From Propionivibrio sp. (lineage in GTDB: Bacteria > Pseudomonadota > Gammaproteobacteria > Burkholderiales > Rhodocyclaceae): a DNA stretch of 64,000 bases. The position numbers and the translations under genes were made by a program. The DNA is taken from NCBI GenBank assembly GCA_016705685.1, contig JADJLB010000001.1:186001-250000 (forward strand), read 5' to 3'. The first letter of the stretch is position 1. The number at the start of each line of letters is the position of its first letter. Below the pieces are notes generated by a model. That model made no database searches, was not told where the DNA came from, and saw nothing but the letters and a program-made list of their open reading frames with translations. This document shows, piece after piece, positions 37,002 through 46,493 of this stretch.

Positions 37002-39191
37002 GTGGCGGATAACTCCCTGTTCGAACGCGGGCGCGCGGCATTGCTGGCGGGGCAATACGGTCTAGCGCGTCGCTGCTTCGCCGATATCCTGGATCAGCAG
37101 CCGGAGTCTCCCGAGTGCTGGTTCCTCTTGGGAGCAACGGCGCACCGCATGCAAGACCTTGGCACGGCACGTCACGCCTTTTCCATGGCCTCCGCCCTGA
37201 ACGCGAAGCACGTGCAGGCCCGGATCGCCCTGGCTACGGTATGTATCGAGCTGGGTGATAGCGCTCAGGCCGTGGCGGCTTGTCTTCAAGCTGTGGCAAT
37301 CGAGCCTTCGGATCAACAATCGTGGTTCAGTCTGGGTGTAGCGCAAGAGGCCGATGGTGCTCTGGAAGCGGCACTCGAAAGCTACGATCATGCTCTGTTC
37401 ATTTCCCCTGATCTTGTCGATGCGAAAAAGAATCGCGGCGCCCTGCTGTTGGCTTTGGGGCGTCTGGAAGAAGCGATTCAAAACAACAGGGCTTGGGCAG
37501 CGAAGACTCCCTTTGCCTATGACGCGCAGTTCAATCTTGGCGAGACCTTGCTCGCGGCCAGGCAGTTTCCCGGAGCGGCGCAGGCGCTGAGCCGCGCAGT
37601 CAGCCTCAATCCAGGCAATGCAAGAGGCCTGTTGCATGCTGGTTTTGCTCTCGCACAGTGCGAGCGATTTGCCGAGGCGCAACGGTTGCTTGATCGAGCC
37701 GCCCAACTCGATCAGGTGGAACTTAGGCGTTATCGGCAGGCAATCTTCGGGAATGAGAAGGGCGATGCGCAACGCATTGCAGCGCACTTGGACGCGCGCG
37801 CACTCTTCCTGCTCAGACATTATGACCAGATTGAGCGTTGCAACTGGTCTGAGCGCGAGCATTTCATCGCTCGATTTTCCCAGTTGATTCGCGAGTCGGA
37901 GACGGCTCCGATGACGGAACGGGCGCTCGGCTTTCGAGCGATGGCCATGGGGATCGACGGTGATTTGCAGCTAGCTCTGGCCAGGCAGATTGCGTCCGGC
38001 GTTCGGTCAGCGCTTGGTGGGCAAGGCACTCCGCAGGCTACTGCGCTGACCTCTCGCGCACCGCAAGGGCCAATCCGCATCGGATACTTGTCGCCCTATT
38101 TCCGCAATCACCCAACGGGCCTGCTGGCGCAATCCCTGTTTGCCTGGCATGATCGCGAGCGATTCGAGGTTGTTGCCTACGCGCTGGGTGGCGATGACGG
38201 GGGTCCAGTGCGGCAAGAAATCGCCGCTTCCTGCGACCGTTTTGTCGAACTCGATCCGCTCGATGACGAGGCCGCCGCGAAAAAAATTGCCGGTGACTGC
38301 ATTGATATTCTGGTTGATCTGATGGGGTATGCGGATCAGTCTCGGCCTGGAATACTCGCGCGCCGCCCAGCGCCAATCCAGATTGCCTGGCTTGAGTACG
38401 TGGCGACTACCGGTGCGGACTGGGTCGACTATCTGATAGTCGATGATATTTGCATTTCAGATGCAGAGTCGTCGAACTTTTCCGAGGCGCTGATCCGCGT
38501 GCCCGACGGACGTTGTCTCTGCAGCTACGCGGTCAATGCGCCATCGGGTGCCTTGCCGTCCCGTAAGGAAGTTGGTTTGCCCGACGAAGGACTGGTTCTG
38601 GGGGCGTTGCACAATGCTTTCAAGATCGACCCGACAACGTTCGCAGTGTGGATGCGATTAATGGCTTTGCGCCCCGATGCCATTCTGTACCTCCTGGAGA
38701 TGCCTGCTGAGGCGAGGGAATGCCTGAGACAGGAAGCTCATGCTCGTGGTATTGATCCCGGCCGCCTGATCTTTGCACAACGGGTGAGCCATGACCATCA
38801 CTTGTCTCGCTTGCGCTTGGTTGACCTGATGCTCGATACACCGCAATGCAATGGAGGAACGACGACCGCAGATGCGCTTGTGGCTGGTGTGCCGGTGTTG
38901 ACCTGTATCGGGCGAACCTTTCCCCAGCGTATGGCCGCTAGCATGTTGACGACCGCTGGATTGAGCTGCCTGATTGTGGAAGATCTGGGGGCGTACGAGT
39001 CTCTCGCCGCTGAGTTGCTGGCAGACAATGATCGTTTGAACGAAGCGAAGCAGATGCTTTGCGCGGCACGTTCATGGGCACCATTCTTTGCCCCGCAACA
39101 ATGGGTGCTGCACTACGAGACGGCGCTCGTTCAAGCCTGGCAGCGGTACGCTGCGGGTGAGGCCCCCACTTCGTTCAGGGTGGCGGCATGA
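37002..39191 (+). CDS. TPR-GT41 (O-GlcNAc transferase/SPINDLY-like) glycosyltransferase
   Basis: A 729-aa protein starting at GTG. Residues about 1-235 are TPRs, and about 345-720 form a GT41 catalytic region like that of O-GlcNAc transferase. Signatures are RIGYLSPYFRNHPTGLLAQS (with the conserved histidine), LGALHNAFKIDPTTFAVWMR (equivalent of the FNNxyKixP motif), LIFAQRVSHDHHLSRLRLVD and TPQCNGGTTTADALVAGVPV (the nucleotide-sugar TTxDxLwaGvP loop). No signal peptide or membrane helix is seen, so it acts in the cytoplasm. It could glycosylate proteins before export, including the products of the preceding cassette, or act in glycan synthesis. Confidence 0.88.
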   Translation: MADNSLFERGRAALLAGQYGLARRCFADILDQQPESPECWFLLGATAHRMQDLGTARHAFSMASALNAKHVQARIALATVCIELGDSAQAVAACLQAVAIEPSDQQSWFSLGVAQEADGALEAALESYDHALFISPDLVDAKKNRGALLLALGRLEEAIQNNRAWAAKTPFAYDAQFNLGETLLAARQFPGAAQALSRAVSLNPGNARGLLHAGFALAQCERFAEAQRLLDRAAQLDQVELRRYRQAIFGNEKGDAQRIAAHLDARALFLLRHYDQIERCNWSEREHFIARFSQLIRESETAPMTERALGFRAMAMGIDGDLQLALARQIASGVRSALGGQGTPQATALTSRAPQGPIRIGYLSPYFRNHPTGLLAQSLFAWHDRERFEVVAYALGGDDGGPVRQEIAASCDRFVELDPLDDEAAAKKIAGDCIDILVDLMGYADQSRPGILARRPAPIQIAWLEYVATTGADWVDYLIVDDICISDAESSNFSEALIRVPDGRCLCSYAVNAPSGALPSRKEVGLPDEGLVLGALHNAFKIDPTTFAVWMRLMALRPDAILYLLEMPAEARECLRQEAHARGIDPGRLIFAQRVSHDHHLSRLRLVDLMLDTPQCNGGTTTADALVAGVPVLTCIGRTFPQRMAASMLTTAGLSCLIVEDLGAYESLAAELLADNDRLNEAKQMLCAARSWAPFFAPQQWVLHYETALVQAWQRYAAGEAPTSFRVAA

Positions 39192-40081
39192 GGCGCATCA
39201 TCGTATTCGGAGGCGACGGAATCATCGGCAGTTGTCTCTACTTGGCACTGAAAGAATCCTTCGATCTGTGTGTGACGCTGCATGGTAAGCGCGAGCGCTA
39301 TCCGCCCCGACTTTTTGATGGCGCACAGGTCATGTATGACGTTTCAGCCGGCGACGCGATGAGGGTGCGCAAGGTGTTGAATGATTTTTGTCCTGAATGG
39401 GTTATTAACGCTGTCGGATTAGTGAAACGTGATTTGGCTTCTGACCCCCTGGCAAGTCTTGAAGCCAATACCCTGTTTCCCCATCTTCTGGCCAAACTCT
39501 GCGGCGAGAATCGGTCGAGATTTCTGCAATTCTCGACTGACTGTGTGTATTCAGGAACGGCGGGGATGTACAAGGAGTCCGATCAGCCCGACAGCAATGA
39601 TTGGCACGGCCGCTGCAAGGCCCTCGGGGAGCCGAACGGAGCGCACGTTCTGGTTTTGAGGACGTCTTTCATTGGCCTGGAACTGGCTTGCAAGCGTAGC
39701 TTGCTTGAATGGTTTCTGGCGCAAAAGGGCGGCGTTCCGGGCTACCGAAAGGCGATCTGGTCTGGCTTCACTGCAATGGAACTCGCGCGCTTGGTGGGCG
39801 CATTGATCGGCAGCAAAGAGCCGTTGTGCGGTCTGTGGCATGTGGCTACGCCGGCCATTTCAAAATTCGATTTGCTGACGGCACTTAATGCGCAATTGGG
39901 CGAGCGCGGCGTGAGGGTGCTGCCTGATGACAGTTTTGTGTGCAACAGGAGCCTCGATGGTTCTGCGTTTTCGAAGCTGACCGGGTATGTTCCGCCTTCG
40001 TGGGATGAGATGCTCAATGAGCTGGCTGAAGACATCCGCGCGCGTTGGGTACCCGATGCACCGAGCTATTGGAAGTCTTGA
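39188..40081 (+). CDS. RmlD-like SDR-family NAD(P)-dependent reductase
   Basis: A 297-aa protein overlapping the GT41 gene by 4 bp. The N-terminal nucleotide-binding loop is IVFGGDGIIGSCLYLAL, followed by VINAVGLVKRD and FLQFSTDCVYSGTAGMY, the pattern of dTDP-4-dehydrorhamnose reductase. In the catalytic YxxxK motif, however, the tyrosine is replaced by histidine (WHGRCKALGE), so the usual reductase activity may be altered or lost. The C-terminal half keeps the family's substrate-domain outline (WHVATPAISKFDLL). It may make or modify the sugar nucleotide used by the neighbouring GT41. Confidence 0.8.
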   Translation: MRRIIVFGGDGIIGSCLYLALKESFDLCVTLHGKRERYPPRLFDGAQVMYDVSAGDAMRVRKVLNDFCPEWVINAVGLVKRDLASDPLASLEANTLFPHLLAKLCGENRSRFLQFSTDCVYSGTAGMYKESDQPDSNDWHGRCKALGEPNGAHVLVLRTSFIGLELACKRSLLEWFLAQKGGVPGYRKAIWSGFTAMELARLVGALIGSKEPLCGLWHVATPAISKFDLLTALNAQLGERGVRVLPDDSFVCNRSLDGSAFSKLTGYVPPSWDEMLNELAEDIRARWVPDAPSYWKS

Positions 40082-40094
40082 TCGGCGGCGGCGC

Positions 40095-40583
40095 TCAGCA
40101 GCGCCGATACTCGACAAACGAAAACTGCGGTGAAGACGTGCTTTGTGGCAATTTGCGTGAGACCTCTTTCCAGTCGCTATCCGGAATATCGGGGAAAAAT
40201 GCATCCCCGTCAAAATCCTGGTCGATTTCGGTCAGGCACAGGCGCTCGGCCAACGGCATGGCCAGCCGGTACAGTTCGGCACCGCCGATGACGAACACGT
40301 CATCGGCATTACCCGCCTTGACGATCGCTTCTTCGAGCGAACTTGCCCGTTTCGCGTCGGGCGCTTCATAGTTTGGGTTACGGCTGACCACGATATTGAG
40401 TCGGCCCGGCAAGGGTCGAAAGGAATCGGGTAGCGACTCCCAAGTCTTTCTTCCCATGATGACGGGCTTTCCGCGCGTTGTTTCCCGGAAGTGCCGCATA
40501 TCTTCCGGCAGGTGCCAGAGGAGTCGATTGTCTTTTCCGATGACACCGTTTCTGGCGACGGCCGCGATGATTGAAATCATCAA
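40095..40583 (-). CDS. folA: Dihydrofolate reductase
   Basis: NADPH-dependent reductase that regenerates tetrahydrofolate. The 162-aa protein shows the family landmarks ISIIAAVARNGVIGKDNRLL, WHLPEDMRHFRETTRGKPVI with the catalytic acidic residue, MGRKTWESLP, and DVFVIGGAELYRLAMP. It follows thyA by 3 bp on the minus strand, which pairs thymidylate synthesis with folate recycling. Its 3' end faces the RmlD-like gene. A GC-rich hairpin near 40086-40106 spans the stop, but there is no T-tract. Confidence 0.96.
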   Translation of the reverse strand: MMISIIAAVARNGVIGKDNRLLWHLPEDMRHFRETTRGKPVIMGRKTWESLPDSFRPLPGRLNIVVSRNPNYEAPDAKRASSLEEAIVKAGNADDVFVIGGAELYRLAMPLAERLCLTEIDQDFDGDAFFPDIPDSDWKEVSRKLPQSTSSPQFSFVEYRRC

Positions 40584-40586
40584 AGG

Positions 40587-41408
40587 CTATACGGCAACCG
40601 GCGCCGCGATGTGCGGGTGCGGATCGTAGCCTTCGAGCGTAAAGTCTTCGAAGCGGAAGGCGAAGAGGTCCTTGACCTCGGGATTGAGCCGCATGGTCGG
40701 AAGCGGCCGGACGTCGCGTGAAAGCTGCAATTTAACTTGCTCGAAATGATTGTTGTAGAGATGCGCGTCACCGAAGGTATGTACGAAATCGCCTGGCCGA
40801 TAGTTGCACACTTGAGCCAGCATCAAGGTGAGCAAAGCATAGGAGGCAATGTTGAAGGGCACGCCTAGAAAGATGTCGGCGCTGCGCTGGTACAACTGAC
40901 AGGAGAGTTTGTGGTGTGGGTCTGCGTCGCCCGGAGCGGCAGGGGCCACATAGAGCTGGAAAATCGCATGGCATGGCGGGAGCGCCATGCGCTCCACATC
41001 GCCCGGATTCCACGCGGTAACGATATGACGACGTGAATCCGGGTTCGTTTTCAGGCCTGCGACAAGTTGAGCAATCTGGTCGATCTCGCGGCCATCCGAA
41101 GTCTTCCAGTGACGCCATTGTTGACCATAGACCGGGCCAAGATCGCCGTTCTCGTCGGCCCACTCGTCCCAGATGCGCACGCCATTTTCCTTCAGGTAGC
41201 GGATGTTGGTATCGCCCTGCAAGAACCACAGCAACTCGTGAATGATCGAGCGCAGGTGAAGCTTCTTGGTGGTCAACATCGGGAAGCCGGAACTCAAGTC
41301 AAAACGCATTTGCCAACCGAATACCGAGTGCGTGCCGGTACCGGTACGGTCCGCCTTGGGGGTGCCCTGTTCAAGGACATGGCGCATCAGATCGAGATAA
41401 GGCTTCAT
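40587..41408 (-). CDS. thyA: Thymidylate synthase
   Basis: Makes dTMP from dUMP with methylene-tetrahydrofolate. At 273 aa it carries [19 protein letters not shown] near the N-terminus, [13 protein letters not shown], the catalytic cysteine in [27 protein letters not shown]-type helix residues and the C-terminal [12 protein letters not shown]. The PCH motif with its active-site cysteine is intact. First gene of the thyA-folA pair. Confidence 0.97.
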   Translation of the reverse strand: MKPYLDLMRHVLEQGTPKADRTGTGTHSVFGWQMRFDLSSGFPMLTTKKLHLRSIIHELLWFLQGDTNIRYLKENGVRIWDEWADENGDLGPVYGQQWRHWKTSDGREIDQIAQLVAGLKTNPDSRRHIVTAWNPGDVERMALPPCHAIFQLYVAPAAPGDADPHHKLSCQLYQRSADIFLGVPFNIASYALLTLMLAQVCNYRPGDFVHTFGDAHLYNNHFEQVKLQLSRDVRPLPTMRLNPEVKDLFAFRFEDFTLEGYDPHPHIAAPVAV

Positions 41409-41609
41409 GCTTTGGCTGTTTCATATTGTGTTGAACGGGTAAATTGTAATTGAACCGTATGTGCCACGCCCGTTTTCCATCATTCGGCTGATGTTCTCGG
41501 TTGAGCACATCGTCGTTGGCATCGCCGGCTTGCAGCTTTCGGCTGTCATCCTTTATGATCGAGCCGATGTTCATTTCTTCCCGCCGCCCGGGATTAAGGA
41601 CTGCTCGCC

Positions 41610-43138
41610 ATGATCCTGAATATTTTTTCGTCACGCCCGGATCATCCACTCGGTGATCCCAAGGAACTCAAGCGGGCTATCGCCGAATTGCCCTTGGATA
41701 AATCATTCAAGGCGGTAGACGAGGTCTATGGCTGGTTTGAATCCTTGCATCAGGCAGAAGGGTTCCGGGTCGATCATTTGTTTGATGTCGTTCGTCAGCT
41801 CGACGAGGCGGCACAAGCATCCATTCGCCGCTTGTCGCGGGACTACCTGAATCCTCAGCGCCTTTCAAAAACGAAGAACGCCGATTGTGGAGCATGTGCT
41901 ACAACTATTGGGGGGAAGTCTCCAGTCTGTATGCCAATTGCATTGATCGTGCCAGGAAAAACCCAAAAGACAAGGGCAGCGAAGCGCTCAAGACGTCGTT
42001 TCCGCTTGCTGTTGCACGTCTGCTGGCGGCAAGGGCAACCCAGTTGAAATGGGTTGAATACCGTTATGGACCAATCGGCGAAGACCTCTGGCGCGGTCTT
42101 GGACAACCGTATCTGGCGGCCGAAGCGGCGGGTTTCGCCAACCAGCCGGTGCAGCTGTACCCGGCGCAACCCGGCCTCACCAGCGTGGCACAACAGTACT
42201 TGCATGCCCTGATCTTTTATTCCTCGTCGATGGACAACCTGATGCCGATCGAGATCGAGTTGGCCGACAGGCTCATTACCCATTTTCAGGCGGGTTTCGT
42301 TTTCTCGAACGATTGTTTGCGCGATAGCGTGTACTGGGTCGACGCCGCGAGTGGCGTGCCCCCGACGCGGCTGGCGAAACAACCGGGGCAACTTCTCAAG
42401 ACCCAGCGGTTTTTTTCCCCCGGCCCCACACCGCAGGCGTTGAATGAATTGACGCGCGTGGTCGAGCGGGGTCAGGTGCCGGTTGACCTGAATCTGGGTG
42501 GCGAGTATCCCCCCAAGGTGTTGCTGCCCGTGCTCCGTCATCTGGCCACTTATTGGGCGCCAGAACCGCCGCAGCGCGAACATCCGCGCCATGCCGTCAA
42601 GACGCGCATCGCCGTCTTGCAGGGATTCGACGACTGTTTTACCGTATTCGCCGGTGACGTCGCGCGCCTGGGCAAGGAGCGCACCGCCGAGAGTTGGGTG
42701 GTCGAAAACGTCAGTCTGGGTGGCTTTGGCGCTGGCGTGGACGATCTTGGCGCTGAATGGCTGAAGATCGGCGTATTGCTCTGCATGCACCCCGAGGGGG
42801 GCGAAAACTGGGTGCTGGGCGTCGTCAGGCGCTACAACAAGGACTCCGATACCCATGCCAGCGTTGGCATCCAGGCCTTGTCCAAATATGCGCAAAGCGT
42901 TGAACTGCGGGCACGAACGGCCGGATTTTCGGCCACCGGAGCCGTCCCTGGAATCTGGCTTCGCGAGGGCAATGCCACGGGCGAAACCCGTGTGGTGTTA
43001 CCGCCAGGAAGCTTCGATGTGCGCGAAAGCCTGGAATTCGAACACGACGACCGCAGCTACCTGCTGACGCCGATTGAACTTGCGGAAACCGGCAGCAACT
43101 TCGAAATTGGCCACTACCGTGAACATGTCGCGGATTGA
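41610..43138 (+). pseudogene. PilZ-like domain protein split by a frameshift
   Basis: Two overlapping frames encode one protein of about 509 residues: 41610 to about 41870 and about 41872 to 43138. Adding one A in the AAAAA run at 41867-41871 joins RRLSRDYLNPQRLSK to NEERRLWSMCYNYWGE without a gap. The N-terminal part is helical and unrecognised. The C-terminal third has a PilZ-like pattern, with an RxxxR motif in REHPRHAVKTR and NVSLGGFGAG downstream, the residues that bind cyclic-di-GMP in PilZ proteins. It may be a c-di-GMP effector. The frameshift in a homopolymer could be a sequencing error or a true lesion. Confidence 0.7.
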
Positions 43139-43178
43139 GCCGTCTTTACTCAACGCCCACCCGCGTTAATCGCCGTCA

Positions 43179-43733
43179 TTACGCCGCGTTGTCTGCGGGA
43201 ACCCCGGATGTCTCATCCCCGATTTCCTTGAGAAGCTGGAAGATGGCACGGTAGCTGCGCGGTGGTTTGCCCTGTTCCTGCTCTTTGAGTGCAGCCCGGC
43301 GCAACGAGCGCAGGTGCTGCAGATCGACCGATGGATAAAGGGTAGCGATTTCGTGCAGCACTTTCTCATCCGCGAGCAATGCAGTTCGAAGCCGTTCAAG
43401 ACGATGCAGCATCGCCGTAAGACCGGCCGATTCGCCGCGAACCTCGGCCAGCGCAGCCCGGATGGGCTCTACTTCGACATGGCGCATCAGTTTGCCGATG
43501 TATTGAATCTGACGACGCCGTGCCTCGTCGTGCCGCGTCATGCGTCGAGCATTTTCGACGGCCGCGCGCAAATCTTCAGGCAGGTCGATTTTCCGGAATC
43601 GGTCGGCGGATAGCTCGACCAATTCCTCGCCAAGCATCTGCAACTCCCCCATCGCCTTCTTGCGTTGGGTCTTGGATAAGGTTTCTGGTCCTTCTTCGTG
43701 TGTATTCAAGCGAAACGCGCCTACATGTCTCAT
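43179..43733 (-). CDS. darP: Ribosome-associated protein DarP (YjgA, DUF615)
   Basis: A 184-aa highly charged helical protein with the DUF615 pattern: KTQRKKAMGELQMLGEELVE, ARRMTRHDEARRRQIQYIG KLMR (read without the space) and DLQHLRSLRRAALKEQE near the end. In E. coli the homologue binds late 50S ribosomal precursors and helps their maturation. It is divergent from pmbA, an arrangement seen in many beta- and gammaproteobacteria and supporting the call. Confidence 0.92.
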   Translation of the reverse strand: MRHVGAFRLNTHEEGPETLSKTQRKKAMGELQMLGEELVELSADRFRKIDLPEDLRAAVENARRMTRHDEARRRQIQYIGKLMRHVEVEPIRAALAEVRGESAGLTAMLHRLERLRTALLADEKVLHEIATLYPSVDLQHLRSLRRAALKEQEQGKPPRSYRAIFQLLKEIGDETSGVPADNAA

Positions 43734-43853
43734 TCGCTTTCGATCTGGATGCCAAGTCCAGGACGAACGCTAATATCAGGAGAACGGGTTGAGAGGGCGG
43801 ATGCCCGTCAGGGAACTGCTATGATAGCGGTTTTAATGTCCGCCTCGCACCCC

Positions 43854-45227
43854 ATGTCGTCACGCTCAGTTTCAGCAAACCCTCCGACCCGATTCTCGCA
43901 TCCGCTGGAAACTTTGCAGGGATTCGCCCAGGACGTTCTCAAACAAGCCAAAAAATCGGGCGCCAGCGACTGTGAGGTCGATGTCTCCGAAGGCTTTGGA
44001 CAGTCCGTGACCGTTCGTTGCGGCGCAGTTGAAACCATCGAATACAACCGCGACAAGGGAATCGGTGTCACGATCTATCTCGGCCAGAACAAGGGCCATG
44101 CCAGCACGTCCGATTTCACGCCATCGGCATTGCGCGAGACCGTGGAGGCGGCGCTCAACATTGCCCGTTATACCGCCGCCGACCCCTGCGCCGGATTGCC
44201 GGATGCGGAACTTCTGGCTACGCGCAGGGAAGGTTTTTCCGATCTCGATCTTTACCATCCGTGGCGGCTTACGGTTGAATCAGCCATTGATCTGGCACGA
44301 CGCTGCGAGCAAGCCGCCTTTGCAGTCAGCCCGCAGATCGGCAATTCGGAAGGTGCGACGGTCTCGATTCAGGAAAGCCAGTTCATTTCGGCCAACAGCC
44401 TCGGCTTCATGGGCGGCTACCCGACCTCACGGCATTACCTGTCGTGCTCGGTCATTGCCGGCCAGGAAGAGAACATGCAGCGCGACGACTGGTATTCGAC
44501 GTCACGCGACGCGCAACGCATGGCATCGCCCGAAGCGATTGGCGACTACGCTGCCCGGCGCGCACTGGCGCGTCTTGGCGCGCGAAAAATCAAAACCTGC
44601 AAGGTGCCCGTGCTGTTTGAAGCGCCGCTCGCCGCCGCGCTGATCGGGAGCTTTGTACACGCCGCCAGCGGCGGCAGTCTGTACCGCAAGACATCCTTTC
44701 TCATCGGCTCCCTGGGCAAGCGCGTTTTTTCAAAGAAGGTACGGATCAGCGAACGCCCGCACCAGCGCGGTGGTCTGGCAAGCAGCGCGTTCGACAGCGA
44801 CGGCGTGCGCACGCAGGACCGCGAAGTCGTTGTCGATGGCGTTCTCCAGGGTTATTTCCTGAGTGCCTATACGGCACGCAAACTGGGCATGCAGACGACC
44901 GGAAATGCCGGGGGCTGCCACAACCTGATCATCCATCCGGGCAAGCGCGATTTTAGCGGCCTGCTCAAGAAAATGGGGCGTGGCCTATTGGTTACCGAAC
45001 TGCTCGGCCAGGGAATCAACTACGTGAACGGCGACTATTCACGCGGTGCGGCGGGTTATTGGGTGGACGGCGGGGAAATTTCCCATGCCGTAGAAGAAGT
45101 GACTATCGCTGGCAATCTGCGCGACATGTTCCGCAATGTCGCCGCCGTCGGAAACGACGTACTGGTGCGCGGCTCCAAGCAGGTCGGTTCGATACTTGTC
45201 GAACAGATGAAAGTTGCGGGAAGCTGA
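43854..45227 (+). CDS. pmbA: Metalloprotease subunit PmbA (TldE)
   Basis: Partner of TldD in a heterodimeric metalloprotease that degrades unfolded peptides and matures microcin-type and toxin-antitoxin peptides. Key regions include IEYNRDKGIGVTIYLGQNKG near the N-terminus, VLFEAPLAAALIGSFVHAAS in the middle, and TTGNAGGCHNLIIHPGKRDF and GYWVDGGEISHAVEEVTIAG near the end. The open frame begins at 43698, but the ATG at 43854 gives 457 aa, close to the usual 450; ATGs at 43821 and 43836 are alternatives. No tldD is visible in the window. Confidence 0.93.
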   Translation: MSSRSVSANPPTRFSHPLETLQGFAQDVLKQAKKSGASDCEVDVSEGFGQSVTVRCGAVETIEYNRDKGIGVTIYLGQNKGHASTSDFTPSALRETVEAALNIARYTAADPCAGLPDAELLATRREGFSDLDLYHPWRLTVESAIDLARRCEQAAFAVSPQIGNSEGATVSIQESQFISANSLGFMGGYPTSRHYLSCSVIAGQEENMQRDDWYSTSRDAQRMASPEAIGDYAARRALARLGARKIKTCKVPVLFEAPLAAALIGSFVHAASGGSLYRKTSFLIGSLGKRVFSKKVRISERPHQRGGLASSAFDSDGVRTQDREVVVDGVLQGYFLSAYTARKLGMQTTGNAGGCHNLIIHPGKRDFSGLLKKMGRGLLVTELLGQGINYVNGDYSRGAAGYWVDGGEISHAVEEVTIAGNLRDMFRNVAAVGNDVLVRGSKQVGSILVEQMKVAGS

Positions 45228-45266
45228 TCGCACTACGGTTGTCGTGTTGATGATCAACCTGAACCC

Positions 45267-45887
45267 ATGAAGAACGAGATGACACGGATCTGCTTTGTCC
45301 GCCACGGTGAAACGGACTGGAATAAAACGCAGCGCATGCAGGGGCATATCGACCTTGCGCTCAATGCCAACGGCGAGGCGCAGGCGGTCGCCGCAGGGCG
45401 TTATTTTGCCGGCCTGCAGGCCGCGGCGCTCTACAGCAGCGACTTGCAGCGGGCCCGTCAAACGGCCCAGGCCATCGCGGACGCGCTGCATCTGCCGATG
45501 ATTTTGTTGCCGGCGCTCCGCGAACGGCACTTCGGCCGTTGTGAAGGGATGACCTTTGACGAGATCGCAGCAACGAATATCGAAGACGCCCGCGCCATCG
45601 AACGCCGCGACCCCGACTACGCCACCCCCGGCGGAGGCGAGAGTCTGCGCCAGCATCATGCACGCATTCTTAACTGCATTGGCGAGTTAGTCAGCGCACA
45701 CATCGGGCAAACCATCGTGGTCGTCACGCACGGCGGCGTACTTGATGTCATCTACTGCCGCGCGCATGGCTTGCCACCTGAAACGCCACGCAGTTACCCC
45801 ATCCCGAATACCGGAATCAACTGGGTCGGCATCGACGGAGAGCGGTGGGTGATCGAACGCTGGGGCGATACCGCACACCTCAGGTAG
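45267..45887 (+). CDS. Histidine phosphatase family protein (phosphoglycerate mutase-like)
   Basis: A 206-aa phosphatase with the phosphohistidine motif at the N-terminus (ICFVRHGETDWN), the second arginine in LYSSDLQRARQTAQAIAD, an acidic LRERHFGRCEGMTFDEI segment and the second catalytic histidine in VVVTHGGVLDVIYCRAH. It is the length of GpmB/CobC-type enzymes. Cobalamin genes are absent nearby, so a general phosphatase role is as likely as alpha-ribazole phosphatase. It follows pmbA by 39 bp and may share its transcript. Confidence 0.88.
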   Translation: MKNEMTRICFVRHGETDWNKTQRMQGHIDLALNANGEAQAVAAGRYFAGLQAAALYSSDLQRARQTAQAIADALHLPMILLPALRERHFGRCEGMTFDEIAATNIEDARAIERRDPDYATPGGGESLRQHHARILNCIGELVSAHIGQTIVVVTHGGVLDVIYCRAHGLPPETPRSYPIPNTGINWVGIDGERWVIERWGDTAHLR

Positions 45888-45938
45888 GCGTTGCGGCGGG
45901 CAAATTCAACCCTGCCCGCTCAAACCGCTACGACGGTC

Positions 45939-46493
45939 TCAAGCCGACGACGCCACCTCGCCATCGCCCAGTGGAGCGTTCTGCGCATCCTTGGCCGACA
46001 ATACCGGTGCCCCCGTCAGCGGCCAGGCGATGGCCAGGGCCGGGTCATTCCACAGAATGCCGCTCTCATAGGCCGGCGCATAATAGTCGGTCGCCTTGTA
46101 AAGAAATTCCGCATGATCGCTGAGCACCAGGAAGCCGTGGGCCAAACCCGGCGGTATCCACATTTGCCGCTTATTTTCAGCAGAGAGAACTTCGCCGACC
46201 CATTCCCCGTACGTTGGCGAACCTTTACGAATATCGACGGCCACATCGAACACTTCACCGACGACAAGACGGACCAGTTTTCCTTGCGCCCTGGGTGCAC
46301 GCTGATAGTGCAAGCCGCGCAGTACATTCTTGGCGCTTCTGGAATGATTGTCCTGGACGAAAAGGACCTCCAGCCCCGTCGCTTCGTTGAACGCACGCTG
46401 GTTAAAGCTCTCAAAGAAGAACCCGCGTTCGTCGCCGAATACCTTCGGCTCGATCAGGAGAACGTCGGGAACCGCCAGCGACGTCACTTTCAC
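45939..46493 (-). CDS. rfbC: dTDP-4-dehydrorhamnose 3,5-epimerase
   Basis: Cupin-fold epimerase of the dTDP-L-rhamnose pathway. The 184-aa chain contains [38 protein letters not shown] with the catalytic histidine, [18 protein letters not shown] and [20 protein letters not shown]. It overlaps rfbA by 4 bp. The other two enzymes of the pathway (RfbB dehydratase, RfbD reductase) are not next to it; an RmlD-like gene with a changed active site lies at 39188. Confidence 0.95.
   Translation of the reverse strand: MKVTSLAVPDVLLIEPKVFGDERGFFFESFNQRAFNEATGLEVLFVQDNHSRSAKNVLRGLHYQRAPRAQGKLVRLVVGEVFDVAVDIRKGSPTYGEWVGEVLSAENKRQMWIPPGLAHGFLVLSDHAEFLYKATDYYAPAYESGILWNDPALAIAWPLTGAPVLSAKDAQNAPLGDGEVASSA

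Noticed and set aside
40086-40106. GC hairpin at the folA 3' end considered as a terminator
   Set aside because: The 7-bp stem spans the folA stop codon and is not followed by a T-tract on either strand.
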